Assembly (NCBI GenBank): GCA_029558835.1
Contig: JAKQDH010000202.1
Coordinates: forward strand, 62,001-126,000
DNA from: Planctomycetota bacterium
GTDB lineage: Bacteria > Planctomycetota > Phycisphaerae > UBA1845
Reading direction: 5' to 3'
Length of the DNA stretch: 64,000 bases
Position 1 is the stretch's first letter, and each line of letters starts with the position of its first letter. Shown piece by piece: positions 24,772-33,059 of this stretch. The notes beneath the pieces are model-generated. The model worked only from the letters and a program-made list of their open reading frames with translations, was not told where the DNA came from and made no database searches. The position numbers were made by a program, and so were the translations under genes.

Positions 24772-25482
24772 ATGAAGTCGAAAGTCGAGCCTATGGGCGT
24801 AAAATCCGCCGTACTCGGCGCATTCGCCGTCGCCCTGACGGGGCTGAGCACCGTTGTCCGGGCGGCCACCATGACCGACCCGGATCGCTACGAGTTCCGG
24901 TTCCAGTTCGGCCCGTTCTGTGGGTGAGGGTTCAGCCGCTTCGGCGTCTGGTCAGACGCCACAGACGGCTGGGACGAGGGGCTGGAGACGCTGGCGGCCG
25001 CCACCTGGGGCGGGTACGCCGGCATCTACCACGAGAACTCGCCGCCGGACTGGGAAGGCCCCACGGGCTACTACCGAGCTGACTACCGCCACACGCTGGG
25101 CCCCTGGCTGGCCATGACCTGGGCACCGATCCACGTCTGGGCCATTCCCACGTTCGCCGAGGACGAGATGTGCTTCACGATCCAGGCGGATAGCTTATTC
25201 CCACCGCCGGCCACCCGCCGCTACTACCTGGAGTTGCTGTACGTGCCGGACGGCCTCGTCGATGCCCCGGCCGTCGGCACGCGCTGGGGAGTGCCGCTCG
25301 AAGATCCCCTGACCCTCACCCTTCCCACGTACCGTGCCACGAGCGGCGAGGGCGCCTACCGGCTTGCGTTTACCGCGACCGAAGAGGTCCCCGAACCAAA
25401 CAGTGCCATCCTTTTGTTAAGCTGCGCTGCAATTGCACTCGGTCGGTGCCGTACCAGGCGCGCTCCGGCGGCCGATGCGTAG
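24772..25482 (+). CDS. PEP-CTERM secreted protein with one in-frame TGA (candidate selenoprotein or nonsense allele)
   Basis: Reading from the ATG at 24772 gives 236 codons with a single stop, TGA at codon 52 (24925-24927); the frame is otherwise intact to TAG at 25480. Residues 1-31 are a signal peptide (VLGAFAVALTGLSTVVRAA). The middle part has no family I recognise. The C-terminus has the PEP-CTERM sorting signal: VPEP, a hydrophobic stretch (SAILLLSCAAIALG) and an Arg cluster (RCRTRR), recognised by an exosortase. The TGA follows Cys-Gly and precedes Gly-Phe-Ser. Protein-like composition and the sorting signal continue after it, so the stop is recent, recoded or a sequencing error. A GGTC-loop hairpin lies 16 bases downstream. 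A second in-frame ATG at 24793 is an alternative start. Confidence 0.65.
24943..24960 (+). promoter_or_regulatory. SECIS-like hairpin just after the in-frame TGA
   Basis: A perfect 7-bp stem, GGCGTCT with AGACGCC, closes a GGTC loop. The loop begins 22 bases after the TGA. Bacterial selenocysteine insertion elements sit in this position, and the E. coli fdhF element also has GGUC in its apical loop. The bulged U found in the fdhF stem is absent here. The hairpin may still be chance. Confidence 0.35.
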
Positions 25483-25541
25483 AAGCGTCGGCTGCAAGCG
25501 AGCCGCGTGGCCCCCACCAGCAAAAATCCCGGGCGCACGGG

Positions 25542-25569
25542 TTGATATCGGTTGGCGGCGGCATAATCT
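25542..25569 (+). promoter_or_regulatory. Possible promoter of the Rrf2 regulator gene
   Basis: -35 TTGATA (25542-25547), 16-base spacer, -10 TAATCT (25564-25569). Start near 25576, about 80 bases before the ATG. Confidence 0.4.
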
Positions 25570-25658
25570 ATACGTGGATGTCCAGGTACTTGATTTACTC
25601 CCCGGCATCGCGGCCGGGACGGCAGGCGGACGCGTCCGGGGCCCGGGAGCAGGCAGCG

Positions 25659-26201
25659 ATGATCTCACGCACGGCTGAGTACGCACTCCGGGCAGTGGTC
25701 TGGCTGGCCAATCACGGGAATGCCCCGGCCGGCACCCGCGAGATCGCCAAGACGACGCAGGTTCCGGTGGGCTATCTCTCCAAGGTCTTGCAGGCGTTAA
25801 GCCGGGCGAACCTGGTCTGCTCGCGCCCGGGTCGGGGCGGCGGCTTCGTCCTGAGCCACCCGGCGCGCAGGATATCCGTTCTCGACGTCGTCAACGCTGT
25901 CGATCCGATCGAGCGGCTGCATGCCTGCCCGCTTGGCGATCCCGCCCACCGCGGCAAGCTCTGCCCTCTGCACCAGCGCCTCGACCGGGCCGCGGCCCTC
26001 GTCGAGCAGGCGTTCGCCGCGTCCCCCATCGCCGAACTGGCCCTCAGCCCGACGGAGGGGACGCCGTTCTGCGCTGACGGCGGGGGGAACTCCTCACGGC
26101 CGACGCCCGGCGTCGACGAGGCTGCCCCGCGCAAACGGCGGCCCGGGGCGGTCGGTCGAACGTCGAGCACGCAAGCCCGCGAGCCCCGAAAACAGCAATA
26201 A
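25659..26201 (+). CDS. Rrf2-family transcriptional regulator, NsrR-like by context
   Basis: 180 residues from the ATG at 25659, where the family's usual start (MISRTAEYALRAVVWLA) falls; the frame is open further upstream. A winged helix-turn-helix occupies residues 1-80 (TREIAKTTQVPVGYLSKVLQ, GRGGGFVLSHPAR). The cluster region HACPLGDPAHRGKLCPLH has two Cys where Rrf2 proteins such as NsrR and IscR bind an iron-sulfur cluster; the third ligand is not clear and may be a different residue. The last 40 residues are low complexity. The genes downstream, a hemerythrin and a YgbA-type protein, are typical of NO-responsive regulons, so nitric oxide sensing is inferred. Confidence 0.88.
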   Translation: MISRTAEYALRAVVWLANHGNAPAGTREIAKTTQVPVGYLSKVLQALSRANLVCSRPGRGGGFVLSHPARRISVLDVVNAVDPIERLHACPLGDPAHRGKLCPLHQRLDRAAALVEQAFAASPIAELALSPTEGTPFCADGGGNSSRPTPGVDEAAPRKRRPGAVGRTSSTQAREPRKQQ

Positions 26202-26277
26202 CGGATACGTCACTCCGCTGGTCAGGTTTTGAGGTAGGTTCTGATGCGCCGGTGACGGCGCGAAGGGAGGTCACAGC

Positions 26278-26898
26278 ATGCAATACTCGGAGCCGATCCG
26301 GATTCTCGTCGCGGAGCACGACGTGATTATGTCTGTAATCGAGGCGGTCGAGGTGGTCGCCCAACGTTCGGAGAACGACTTCCCAGTCGAGTTCTACGAG
26401 CAGGCGTTCGACTTCTTCCCTGTCTTCGCCGACAAGTGCCACCATGCCAAGGAGGAGACACACCTGTTTCCGGCGCTCGAGGCCAAGGGTTTCTCCCGGG
26501 AGAGCGGTCCTGTCCACTGCATGCTCCACGAGCACGACGAAGGCCGCGCCCACGTGGCCGCCGTGCGCCAGGCGTTGCAGCAGATCCGCAACGGCGACCC
26601 GGCCGCCCGCGCCGCCGTGCAACAGCACGCCCTCGCGTATGCGCGCCTGCTGCGGGACCATATCGCCAAGGAGAACCAGGTGCTGTTCGTCATGGCCGAC
26701 CACGTGCTCAGCGAGGCCGAGAAGAAGGAGTTGCTGCAACGCTTCGACTGCGCCGAGCACAGCGTGCTCCCGGCCGGCAGTCACGAGAAGTACGTCGCCC
26801 TGGCCGGCAAGCTGCGCGAATATGCCGGGCTGTCCTCGACTTCCGAGGCCGGCTGCTGCCACGCGGCGTCGAAGGCGCATGCGTGTCAGCACGCCTGA
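26278..26898 (+). CDS. Hemerythrin-domain protein
   Basis: 206 residues from the ATG at 26278, with GGGAGGT upstream. Iron-ligand positions of the four-helix hemerythrin fold are visible: EHD at the end of helix 1, HHAKEETHLFPAL in helix 2, HCMLHEHDEG in helix 3 and RDHIAKENQVLF in helix 4. The fold binds O2 or NO at a di-iron centre, and the YtfE/RIC group repairs iron-sulfur centres damaged by NO. There is no ScdA N-terminal domain here. The C-terminal tail is rich in Cys and His (CCHAASKAHACQHA), which could bind metal. It follows the Rrf2 gene by 76 bases and precedes the YgbA-type gene by about 50. Confidence 0.9.
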   Translation: MQYSEPIRILVAEHDVIMSVIEAVEVVAQRSENDFPVEFYEQAFDFFPVFADKCHHAKEETHLFPALEAKGFSRESGPVHCMLHEHDEGRAHVAAVRQALQQIRNGDPAARAAVQQHALAYARLLRDHIAKENQVLFVMADHVLSEAEKKELLQRFDCAEHSVLPAGSHEKYVALAGKLREYAGLSSTSEAGCCHAASKAHACQHA

Positions 26899-26949
26899 TG
26901 CCGGCGCTGCGGGTATCATTGCGTGAACCGGGCAACACGGCGAATAGCC

Positions 26950-27480
26950 ATGACGGACCCTGCAACGCAGTTGCCGAGCAGCGCCGCTCGGGGATACCAC
27001 TCAGCGCCACCACCGCGCGCGGCCGCCACGCAAGCCACCCGCCCCGGCACCACGTGGGCGGCCGCCGTCGCGGATGAGCGCGTACGCCGCGACCTGAGGC
27101 TGCTGGCCAGGTTCATCAGCATCTACTGTCATGGCCGCCACCGCCGCCAGCCTCAGGAGGCAGTGGTGTGGCGCGAACTGGATGTTGCGGAAGTGGTCGG
27201 TCAACCGGTTGTACTCTGTGCCGCGTGCCGACGCCTCCTTATCCATGCTTTTGTCAAGCGCATCCGTTGTCCGCTTGATCCGAAACCGGCCTGTAAACGC
27301 TGCCCGCAGCACTGTTACGCCTCGGAGTATCGTCAGCGCATCCGCGAAGTCATGCGTTATGCCGGCTGGCGAATGGTGCTGTTTGGGCGGTTGGATTACC
27401 TCGGTCACCTGCTATGGAGCAGAGGCCAGTACGCTGACCCGCGCACGACTACACCCAGCTTCCGTGGTACTCGAGCATGA
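26950..27480 (+). CDS. YgbA-type protein (nitrous oxide-stimulated promoter family)
   Basis: 176 residues from the ATG at 26950; a GTG at 26923 is an alternative start because neither has a strong ribosome-binding site. After about 45 low-complexity residues comes the YgbA_NO domain: LRLLARFISIYCHGRH, VVLCAACRRLLIHAFVKRIR, CPLDPKPACKRCPQHCY and REVMRYAGWRMVLFG. The Cys pairs (CAAC, CKRCPQHC) suggest a bound metal or cluster. In enterobacteria YgbA is under NsrR control and supports growth after nitrosative stress. Position behind the Rrf2 and hemerythrin genes agrees. The molecular function is not established. Confidence 0.85.
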   Translation: MTDPATQLPSSAARGYHSAPPPRAAATQATRPGTTWAAAVADERVRRDLRLLARFISIYCHGRHRRQPQEAVVWRELDVAEVVGQPVVLCAACRRLLIHAFVKRIRCPLDPKPACKRCPQHCYASEYRQRIREVMRYAGWRMVLFGRLDYLGHLLWSRGQYADPRTTTPSFRGTRA

Positions 27481-29281
27481 CCGGCCCCGTAGCCGGTGCG
27501 CGCACTCTCATGAAGCGGAGAGGTAAACCTGCCACGGCCTCCGTCGGCGTGACAGGCAACACGGTACCGTTCTGACGTGCGCGAAAGCCCTTTGCCCACC
27601 GGTAGCGTATCACATAGTCGCAGCCGGCCTGGGCCTCCCACGAAAGACTGTTTCTGCCCCAGCGGCACTCAGCGCCCGGTTCAATCACTCCCGGACTCGC
27701 CGGGTGGCCAAGCAGCGTCAGCGTCTCGCGCGGCGTTCCCACGATCTCACGGAACTCTGTGAGGGTGCGCAGGTTGACGGTGGCGACCACTTCGAACCCG
27801 ACGCCGCGCAGCCGCTCCAGCATGACATCACGGAAAGCCAGAACGTGGGACACACCGAGCAGCCGGCACAACCAGGCAATCTCGTCCGCCCGCATCTGTT
27901 CCGTGTTGAAGCGCACCAGGTACTTCTGTGCCAGCAGCGGTTCCAGGATCGTCGTGTATTCGCCGTTGGCCAACTCGATCCGGCGTTGCGGCAAGACGTC
28001 CTCGAGCCAAACGCGAAACGCCCGAAAGCGGGATTGCGTGCGGGGATCACCGTCGGATTCAAACAGACAGCGCGCTCCGTCGGGAATGTGGCGGACGAAG
28101 CTCATGAGCTCCTCCGGCTGCGGCAACGGCAGCGCGCGCAGGCCCGGGTACTGCGTCACCTGCCCCCGATATTCCGTATGCCAGCGTTCCAGCACCTGTG
28201 GTTCCGCGTACGAGAAGGACACGTAAGGCGGGAAAGCGAAGAACCCCGGGTGGCTGTAGGCAAACAGTAACAGCGCCGCCCCTCCCAGCGGCGCGTGCGC
28301 CACGGTTGCCAGGCTCAGGCCGATGGTCCAGAAACCCAGGAAGTAGCTGGTGCTGTCATTCAAGCAGATGATACGGTAGTTCGCCCAGAAGAGGCCGACC
28401 GTACTCAACAGAAGCAGGCCGCCTCGCCACCAATCATCGCTCGCCCATGCGGACAGAACGACGGACGCGGCGAACGGTAAACAAACAATCATCTCGTCCG
28501 CTCGCGGCCGCCACGGCCTCTTCCAGATGCGCGCCTGTTCGGACACAAGGCGTTGGAGCATGCCGCCCCGCCACATGCCCACCACTCGCACCACGTGTTT
28601 CGCTAACCCGGGCGAAGCGCCGGCCAACCAGAGCAGGACGCTGTGGTCCCGCACGGCTTCGAAGACCGCCACCGGGCCGAGCAGCAGTGCCACCATCACC
28701 GACGCGGGCAGACTCACCCAGGCAAGCAGCGACCACCACAGCCCCGCCCAGCATGCCTCACCTGAGAGTGCCAGAAACGTGAGACCCGGCACGAAACCCC
28801 ACCACAGCGTCTCGGGCTTTCCGAGGTGTGTGTAACAGCCCACGATCAAGGGACTGCCCGCCGCCAGCAACGCCACCGCTACGCCCATCCATCCGCCAAA
28901 CGCCAGCCCGCACACCCACCCGCTGGCCGCCACCATGAGCACGTAGCCCACGGCCTGCATACGCCGCGTGCCCAGTAAGCGCAAAACCGTGTAGGTCACC
29001 AGGTTGTTGTACGCGCGGGCGCCCAGCGGCATGCCCAGCCCGTCATGCCACTCATAACCGAGGCGACCGCCGGCCGCGAACGCGCGGGCAATCTTGTTGT
29101 AGGCGGGCCGAAAGCCCGCATCCATCTTGCTGAAAGCCCAAAGCCCGCCGGGAAGGCGTCGGGATTCACCACCCCCCAGGACGCCAACCAGCGTTGCAAG
29201 CGTTCGCGGCCAGCACAGCACCGTTCCCCAGCCGGAGCCGAGTATGCGCAGCAAAGCCAACGCCTCGCGCGGCAGGCTCAC
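27449..29281 (-). CDS. Polytopic membrane protein of the radical SAM operon, possible GT-C-like
   Basis: 610 residues if it starts at the GTG at 29281, which overlaps the stop of the radical SAM gene as GTGA; the open frame reaches 29359. The first half holds about nine to eleven hydrophobic segments (VLMVAASGWVCGLAFGGWMG, LWWSLLAWVSLPASVMVALL, GLLLLSTVGLFWANYRI, TIGLSLATVAHAPLGGAALL). The C-terminal 290 residues are soluble (ADEIAWLCRLLGVSHVLAFR, FEVVATVNLRTLTEF) and end in a possible beta domain (AGCDYVIRYRWAKGF). I do not recognise the family. Size and context recall membrane glycosyltransferases or polymer-processing proteins. It is the last gene of the eight-gene operon, and its 3' end overlaps the convergent YgbA-type gene by 32 bases. 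Confidence 0.75.
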   Translation of the reverse strand: MSLPREALALLRILGSGWGTVLCWPRTLATLVGVLGGGESRRLPGGLWAFSKMDAGFRPAYNKIARAFAAGGRLGYEWHDGLGMPLGARAYNNLVTYTVLRLLGTRRMQAVGYVLMVAASGWVCGLAFGGWMGVAVALLAAGSPLIVGCYTHLGKPETLWWGFVPGLTFLALSGEACWAGLWWSLLAWVSLPASVMVALLLGPVAVFEAVRDHSVLLWLAGASPGLAKHVVRVVGMWRGGMLQRLVSEQARIWKRPWRPRADEMIVCLPFAASVVLSAWASDDWWRGGLLLLSTVGLFWANYRIICLNDSTSYFLGFWTIGLSLATVAHAPLGGAALLLFAYSHPGFFAFPPYVSFSYAEPQVLERWHTEYRGQVTQYPGLRALPLPQPEELMSFVRHIPDGARCLFESDGDPRTQSRFRAFRVWLEDVLPQRRIELANGEYTTILEPLLAQKYLVRFNTEQMRADEIAWLCRLLGVSHVLAFRDVMLERLRGVGFEVVATVNLRTLTEFREIVGTPRETLTLLGHPASPGVIEPGAECRWGRNSLSWEAQAGCDYVIRYRWAKGFRARQNGTVLPVTPTEAVAGLPLRFMRVRAPATGPVMLEYHGSWV

Positions 29282-30441
29282 ACGCAAGCCCCTTCCTCCG
29301 CTCGCACGACAACCTGTTGTCGCCCGACTGTCCCCTGCTGCACCGCAGGAGGACTGCATTGCCCAACCGCCGGCGTAACCCCTTCTCCCGCCTCGCGGCC
29401 ATAGGCCGGGTTGGCCTCGACCGGATAGGGGAGCGAGGCGAAGCCGGCCGCGTAATCCATGTACGTTTCAATGAAGTCACGATCCACGGCCACGATGCAG
29501 GACGGATGCCGCTTGGCGAAGTGGTGAAACCGGCGCATGCGCGCGACGATCTCAGCCAACGGCGTCTCGCGCACGTTACCGAATGACACCGGGTTCATCG
29601 AACAACCGGTCACGTCTCCATAGGGAGCCACGTGAATCTTCTCAAACGCGGCCGGACAGCCGATCCGCAGGTCCAGGTTCACATCGTAATCGCTGCGCAG
29701 CCCGGGGTTTGTATCATACAGGGCCCGCAGCTCCCGCCAGAACGTGTCGTCGAACAGTTCGGCGTGCTTCCCCTCCGCCCGCCCCATGGCGCACATGAGG
29801 TTGATCGTCACCCCCACCCCCTGCCGCCGCGCGAACTCCACAATCCGCAGCGTCTCCTGCCAGTACGGCTTGGCCGTCGCCACGGGCAGAAAGACGTCCA
29901 GGCCGTGCTTCTTGCACAGAGTTATGGCCTCCATCACCCTGGCATGGTGGCCGGGATAGCCGCGCAGGCGGTCGTTGAGCTCGGGATCCAACGAATTGAG
30001 GCTGAGGTTCAGCAGGAATACGCCGCGCCGCTTGAGCTCGATAACGAGGTCTTCCGTGAGGCCGATGGCGTTGGTCGTGAGTGTAACAATGTGCTTGCGC
30101 GGCTCAAGCACGCCCACGATATCCAGCAGCCGTGGGTGCAGCAGCGGCTCGCCGCCGAACACCACAGTGCTGAACGCGCCCAGCGCCTTCGCCTGCTGCC
30201 ACGTGCTGCGAATCTCCTCTACGGACAACGGCTCCGCACCGGGCCGGTGAAACCGGGAGGCGTAGCAGAACCCGCAACGGGACTGGCACTCGGCCGTGAT
30301 GGAGAATTCGCAGATGCGCAAGGTCGGCCGACGCAAGAGCAGGGTGCGCCCGTATGCCCGCGCGATCTTCAGCAGGAGCACGGGCCGATACCGTATCTTG
30401 TCAAGCTGATGCAGCGCCTTGCGGAATCCCGCAAACGTCAT
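29278..30441 (-). CDS. Radical SAM protein with SPASM-like C-terminus
   Basis: 387 residues. The [4Fe-4S]-SAM motif is CQSRCGFC (CxxxCxxC) in EFSITAECQSRCGFCYASRF. The barrel continues with VVFGGEPLLHPRLLDIVGVL and LTTNAIGLTEDLVIELKRRG, and LNLSLNSLDPELNDRLRGYP. The C-terminal part has further Cys (IGCPAAFEKI, YGDVTGCSMNP, HPSCIV), as in SPASM/twitch proteins with extra clusters. Such enzymes modify peptides, sugars or lipids. It overlaps the upstream methyltransferase gene as ATGA and the downstream membrane protein gene as GTGA, so the genes are translationally coupled. The final 40 residues are low complexity. The substrate cannot be deduced. Confidence 0.88.
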   Translation of the reverse strand: MTFAGFRKALHQLDKIRYRPVLLLKIARAYGRTLLLRRPTLRICEFSITAECQSRCGFCYASRFHRPGAEPLSVEEIRSTWQQAKALGAFSTVVFGGEPLLHPRLLDIVGVLEPRKHIVTLTTNAIGLTEDLVIELKRRGVFLLNLSLNSLDPELNDRLRGYPGHHARVMEAITLCKKHGLDVFLPVATAKPYWQETLRIVEFARRQGVGVTINLMCAMGRAEGKHAELFDDTFWRELRALYDTNPGLRSDYDVNLDLRIGCPAAFEKIHVAPYGDVTGCSMNPVSFGNVRETPLAEIVARMRRFHHFAKRHPSCIVAVDRDFIETYMDYAAGFASLPYPVEANPAYGREAGEGVTPAVGQCSPPAVQQGTVGRQQVVVRAEEGACV

Positions 30442-31550
30442 TGCCCTGGCTCCCTCATCGTGTCGCCGCGCTGCACCGGCTGCTTAGGCCTGCAAGCACG
30501 GAAGTTCATCATGCCCGCTCGCCCGCATAGATACTCCAGCAGACAGAAGGGCCCCGCGGCGCAGAGCAGCATGGAGTAGAGCGGGATCTTCCCATACCGC
30601 ATCCGTGCCTGGCAGTGAAGGCGGCCTACCAGAACGTTCTGCAGCGACAAACCCGCCTGTAAGTGCAGGGCCCCGCCCACCCGCACGTCCGCGAAGCCGC
30701 TGTTGACCAAGGCCGTCCGCAGCCCCAGGCGACTCACCATCTGCAGATGTCGCGGATAGTGGTACCCTGCCCAGTAGCGGCCGAACAGTCGCTGTTCCCA
30801 ACTGTTGACACACGGCAGTTGCCCGAGCACATGACCGCCCGGCTTCAGCAGCCGCCATGCCTGCGCGAACAGCCGCACCGGATCCACCACGTGTTCGACA
30901 AGCTGGTACATCGTCACGATGTCGTACCGTTCGGAAACCGCGGCCACGTCGAGTTCCTCGAGGGTCCCCGTCGTGACCGGGAATCCCCTTGCCCGCGCCG
31001 CCTCTGCCATGGCCGGATTCAGCTCGACCCCGCCGCAGTCAAACGCGCCGTAGCGCTGCAATTCCACAAAATGCCGGCAGTCGCCGCTGCCCACGTCGAA
31101 CAGACGCACAGGTCGGCTGGCGCACAGCTTGAGGTAGGTGCGGGCGCGCGCGCGGCCGCGTAGTGCGACCAACATGCGGGCCACCGCGCCATGATCCTCG
31201 TTGTAGGCATGGTAGTGAGGCGGATAGAACGCCACGAGGTCCGTGGCGCGCGGCCGCGGGAATGCAAAGCGTGAGCCACAGGAATCACACACGAAAACGC
31301 CCAGGTCCCGGTCCGGTTGAACGTGGTATTCATAATCGCGCGGCTGGGCGGACACCCGTTCCACGCGGCGACCCGCACACACGGGGCACGCCGGCTCGGT
31401 GGCGCTGCCGGTGGCAGATGAGACCACCGCTGGCGCAGCACATCCCTCCGCCCGGCCGCATCCGCGTTCCTGCTCCATCACCAGCCCCGTGCTCACGATT
31501 CCTCTCCGCGGCGCAGGCTGCCGCAGCGCCCACGAAGTTGCGGGCCGCAC
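30438..31550 (-). CDS. SAM-dependent methyltransferase with N-terminal zinc-ribbon-like region
   Basis: 370 residues at most; the ATG at 31478 (MEQERGCG) would be a good shorter start of 346 residues. Cys pairs CPVCAGRR and CDSCGSRFAF form a zinc-ribbon-like N-terminus common in class I methyltransferases of glycan and antibiotic clusters. The Rossmann fold shows RLFDVGSGDCRHFVEL (motif I), GVELNPAMAEAARARGFP and the acidic TMYQLVEHVVDPVRLF. A hydrophobic stretch near the C-terminus (YSMLLCAAGPFCLLEYLCG) may touch the membrane. It starts next to the stop of the B12 radical SAM gene and overlaps the next gene by four bases. Acceptor unknown. Confidence 0.85.
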   Translation of the reverse strand: MRPATSWALRQPAPRRGIVSTGLVMEQERGCGRAEGCAAPAVVSSATGSATEPACPVCAGRRVERVSAQPRDYEYHVQPDRDLGVFVCDSCGSRFAFPRPRATDLVAFYPPHYHAYNEDHGAVARMLVALRGRARARTYLKLCASRPVRLFDVGSGDCRHFVELQRYGAFDCGGVELNPAMAEAARARGFPVTTGTLEELDVAAVSERYDIVTMYQLVEHVVDPVRLFAQAWRLLKPGGHVLGQLPCVNSWEQRLFGRYWAGYHYPRHLQMVSRLGLRTALVNSGFADVRVGGALHLQAGLSLQNVLVGRLHCQARMRYGKIPLYSMLLCAAGPFCLLEYLCGRAGMMNFRACRPKQPVQRGDTMREPGQ

Positions 31551-33059
31551 TTACGCGGGCGACCCGCCGGCCGGGCGCGCCACGGCCCGCCGACCGCCGC
31601 AGCGCCGTACGGCGGAACGAACTCCGTCCGAGACAATATTCATCGCCATGCCCGCCTTGCAGCGCACCTCACGCCATGACCGCAGCCCGCGCAGCTCCCT
31701 CCACAGCCGCCGCGGACGCAGGTAGTACGCGCGCAGCGCCTGGTCCTTCAACGCAATCAGCGTCTCGCGGCTAAGATGCTGCTCGCACAGGTGTGGGACG
31801 CGGAAGTCCGGCTGCGGTTGTCGCGCATATTGCGCCCAGAAATCGGTCGGGATGGTACCATCCGCCAGTGCTCGTTCATACAACTCTGTCCCCGGGTAAG
31901 GAATGAGCACGGCGAACACGGCGTAGTCAGAGTTCAAACGCCGCGCAGCCACCATGGTCTGCCTGGCGTCCGCCCGGGTCTCGCCGGGAAAGCCGAACAT
32001 GTAGTACGCCAGCGTCGTGAAGCCCGCCTCATGTGCCAGCCGCAGCGCCCGCTCCGCCTGGTCCAGCGTGATGCGCTTGCCGCTGGCCTCCAGGATGCGC
32101 GGGGACCCGCTCTCCACGCCGAAGTGGATGCGCTCGCAGCCGGCGCGGCGCAGCCAGGCGAAAACTTCGGAGTCCGCCCTGTCCACGCGGTCCCGAATCG
32201 CCCAGCGCAGGCGGATACCCTTCTCTATGATGCCATGACAGATGTCCATGACGCGCCGGCGCGACCACGTGAACGTGTCGTCGTACACCTGAAGCTCGGT
32301 AATGCCCAGCGCGGCAATCTGTTCAAACTCGTCCACGACCCGCCCCGCCGAGCGTACCGCGACACGCTGGGCGTGCATCTTGCAGAACACACAGCGATGC
32401 GGACAGCCGCGCGAGCTGATCAGAGTCGTCTCGAACGCACCGCGGCCCAGCACCGACGTGTAGCGTTCCCGCGGCAGCAAGGTCCGGTCGGGAAGGGGAA
32501 GATGATCCAAGTCGGCGATCGTCGCCACGGCCTCGGCCGGTGCCACCGACTGCAAGCCCTGCTGACGCCACAGGCCCGGAAGGTCACCGGCAGGTGCACC
32601 CGAGGCGAGGCACTGCGCAAGTGCCAGAAGTGTGTCCTCACCATCGCCGGCCACAACGTAGTCGGCTCCCGAAGTCTCCAGTGTTTCACGCGGATAGATA
32701 AGGCAGTGCGGACCGCCGGCAATAATAGTGCATTCCGGTATTGCCCGGCGCACCCCCTGCATGGTGCTCCACGCCGGAAACCAGAAATCGGTCCACACCG
32801 ATACCCCGACGACGTCCGGCCGGTACGCCGCGATCCGTTCGACCGTTGCCTCCGGCGATAGGCCGTCGGCCTGAGCGTCGAGGCAGGCCGTCGCGCTGAA
32901 TCCGGCGGAGCGCAGGTACGTGGCGAGGCTGAGAATGCCGAGGGGCGGCTTTGCGCCAATGCCCTCGTTCTTGTGAAACGTGAAAAGGGACTGCACGCCA
33001 CCCTCTTTGGGTGGTTGTACCAGCACGATCCGCAGATTCTCCGGCCCTCTTGCCATCAT
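31551..33059 (-). CDS. B12-binding radical SAM protein (first of two in the operon)
   Basis: 502 residues from the ATG at 33059, which overlaps the stop of the AsnB gene (ATGA); an alternative upstream start would extend it to 33137. Residues 1-150 are a cobalamin-binding domain (PPLGILSLATYLRSAGFSAT, IAAYRPDVVGVSVWTDFWFP, ECTIIAGGPHCLIYP). The radical SAM barrel has SSRGCPHRCVFCKMHAQR with CxxxCxxC, then QVYDDTFTWSRRRVMDICHG, ERIHFGVESGSPRILEASGK and YYMFGFPGETRAD. Class B enzymes of this type usually methylate unactivated carbon or phosphorus, though some do other radical chemistry. The C-terminal tail is basic. It is similar in layout to the gene at 36757 and probably arose by duplication. 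Confidence 0.9.
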   Translation of the reverse strand: MMARGPENLRIVLVQPPKEGGVQSLFTFHKNEGIGAKPPLGILSLATYLRSAGFSATACLDAQADGLSPEATVERIAAYRPDVVGVSVWTDFWFPAWSTMQGVRRAIPECTIIAGGPHCLIYPRETLETSGADYVVAGDGEDTLLALAQCLASGAPAGDLPGLWRQQGLQSVAPAEAVATIADLDHLPLPDRTLLPRERYTSVLGRGAFETTLISSRGCPHRCVFCKMHAQRVAVRSAGRVVDEFEQIAALGITELQVYDDTFTWSRRRVMDICHGIIEKGIRLRWAIRDRVDRADSEVFAWLRRAGCERIHFGVESGSPRILEASGKRITLDQAERALRLAHEAGFTTLAYYMFGFPGETRADARQTMVAARRLNSDYAVFAVLIPYPGTELYERALADGTIPTDFWAQYARQPQPDFRVPHLCEQHLSRETLIALKDQALRAYYLRPRRLWRELRGLRSWREVRCKAGMAMNIVSDGVRSAVRRCGGRRAVARPAGGSPA

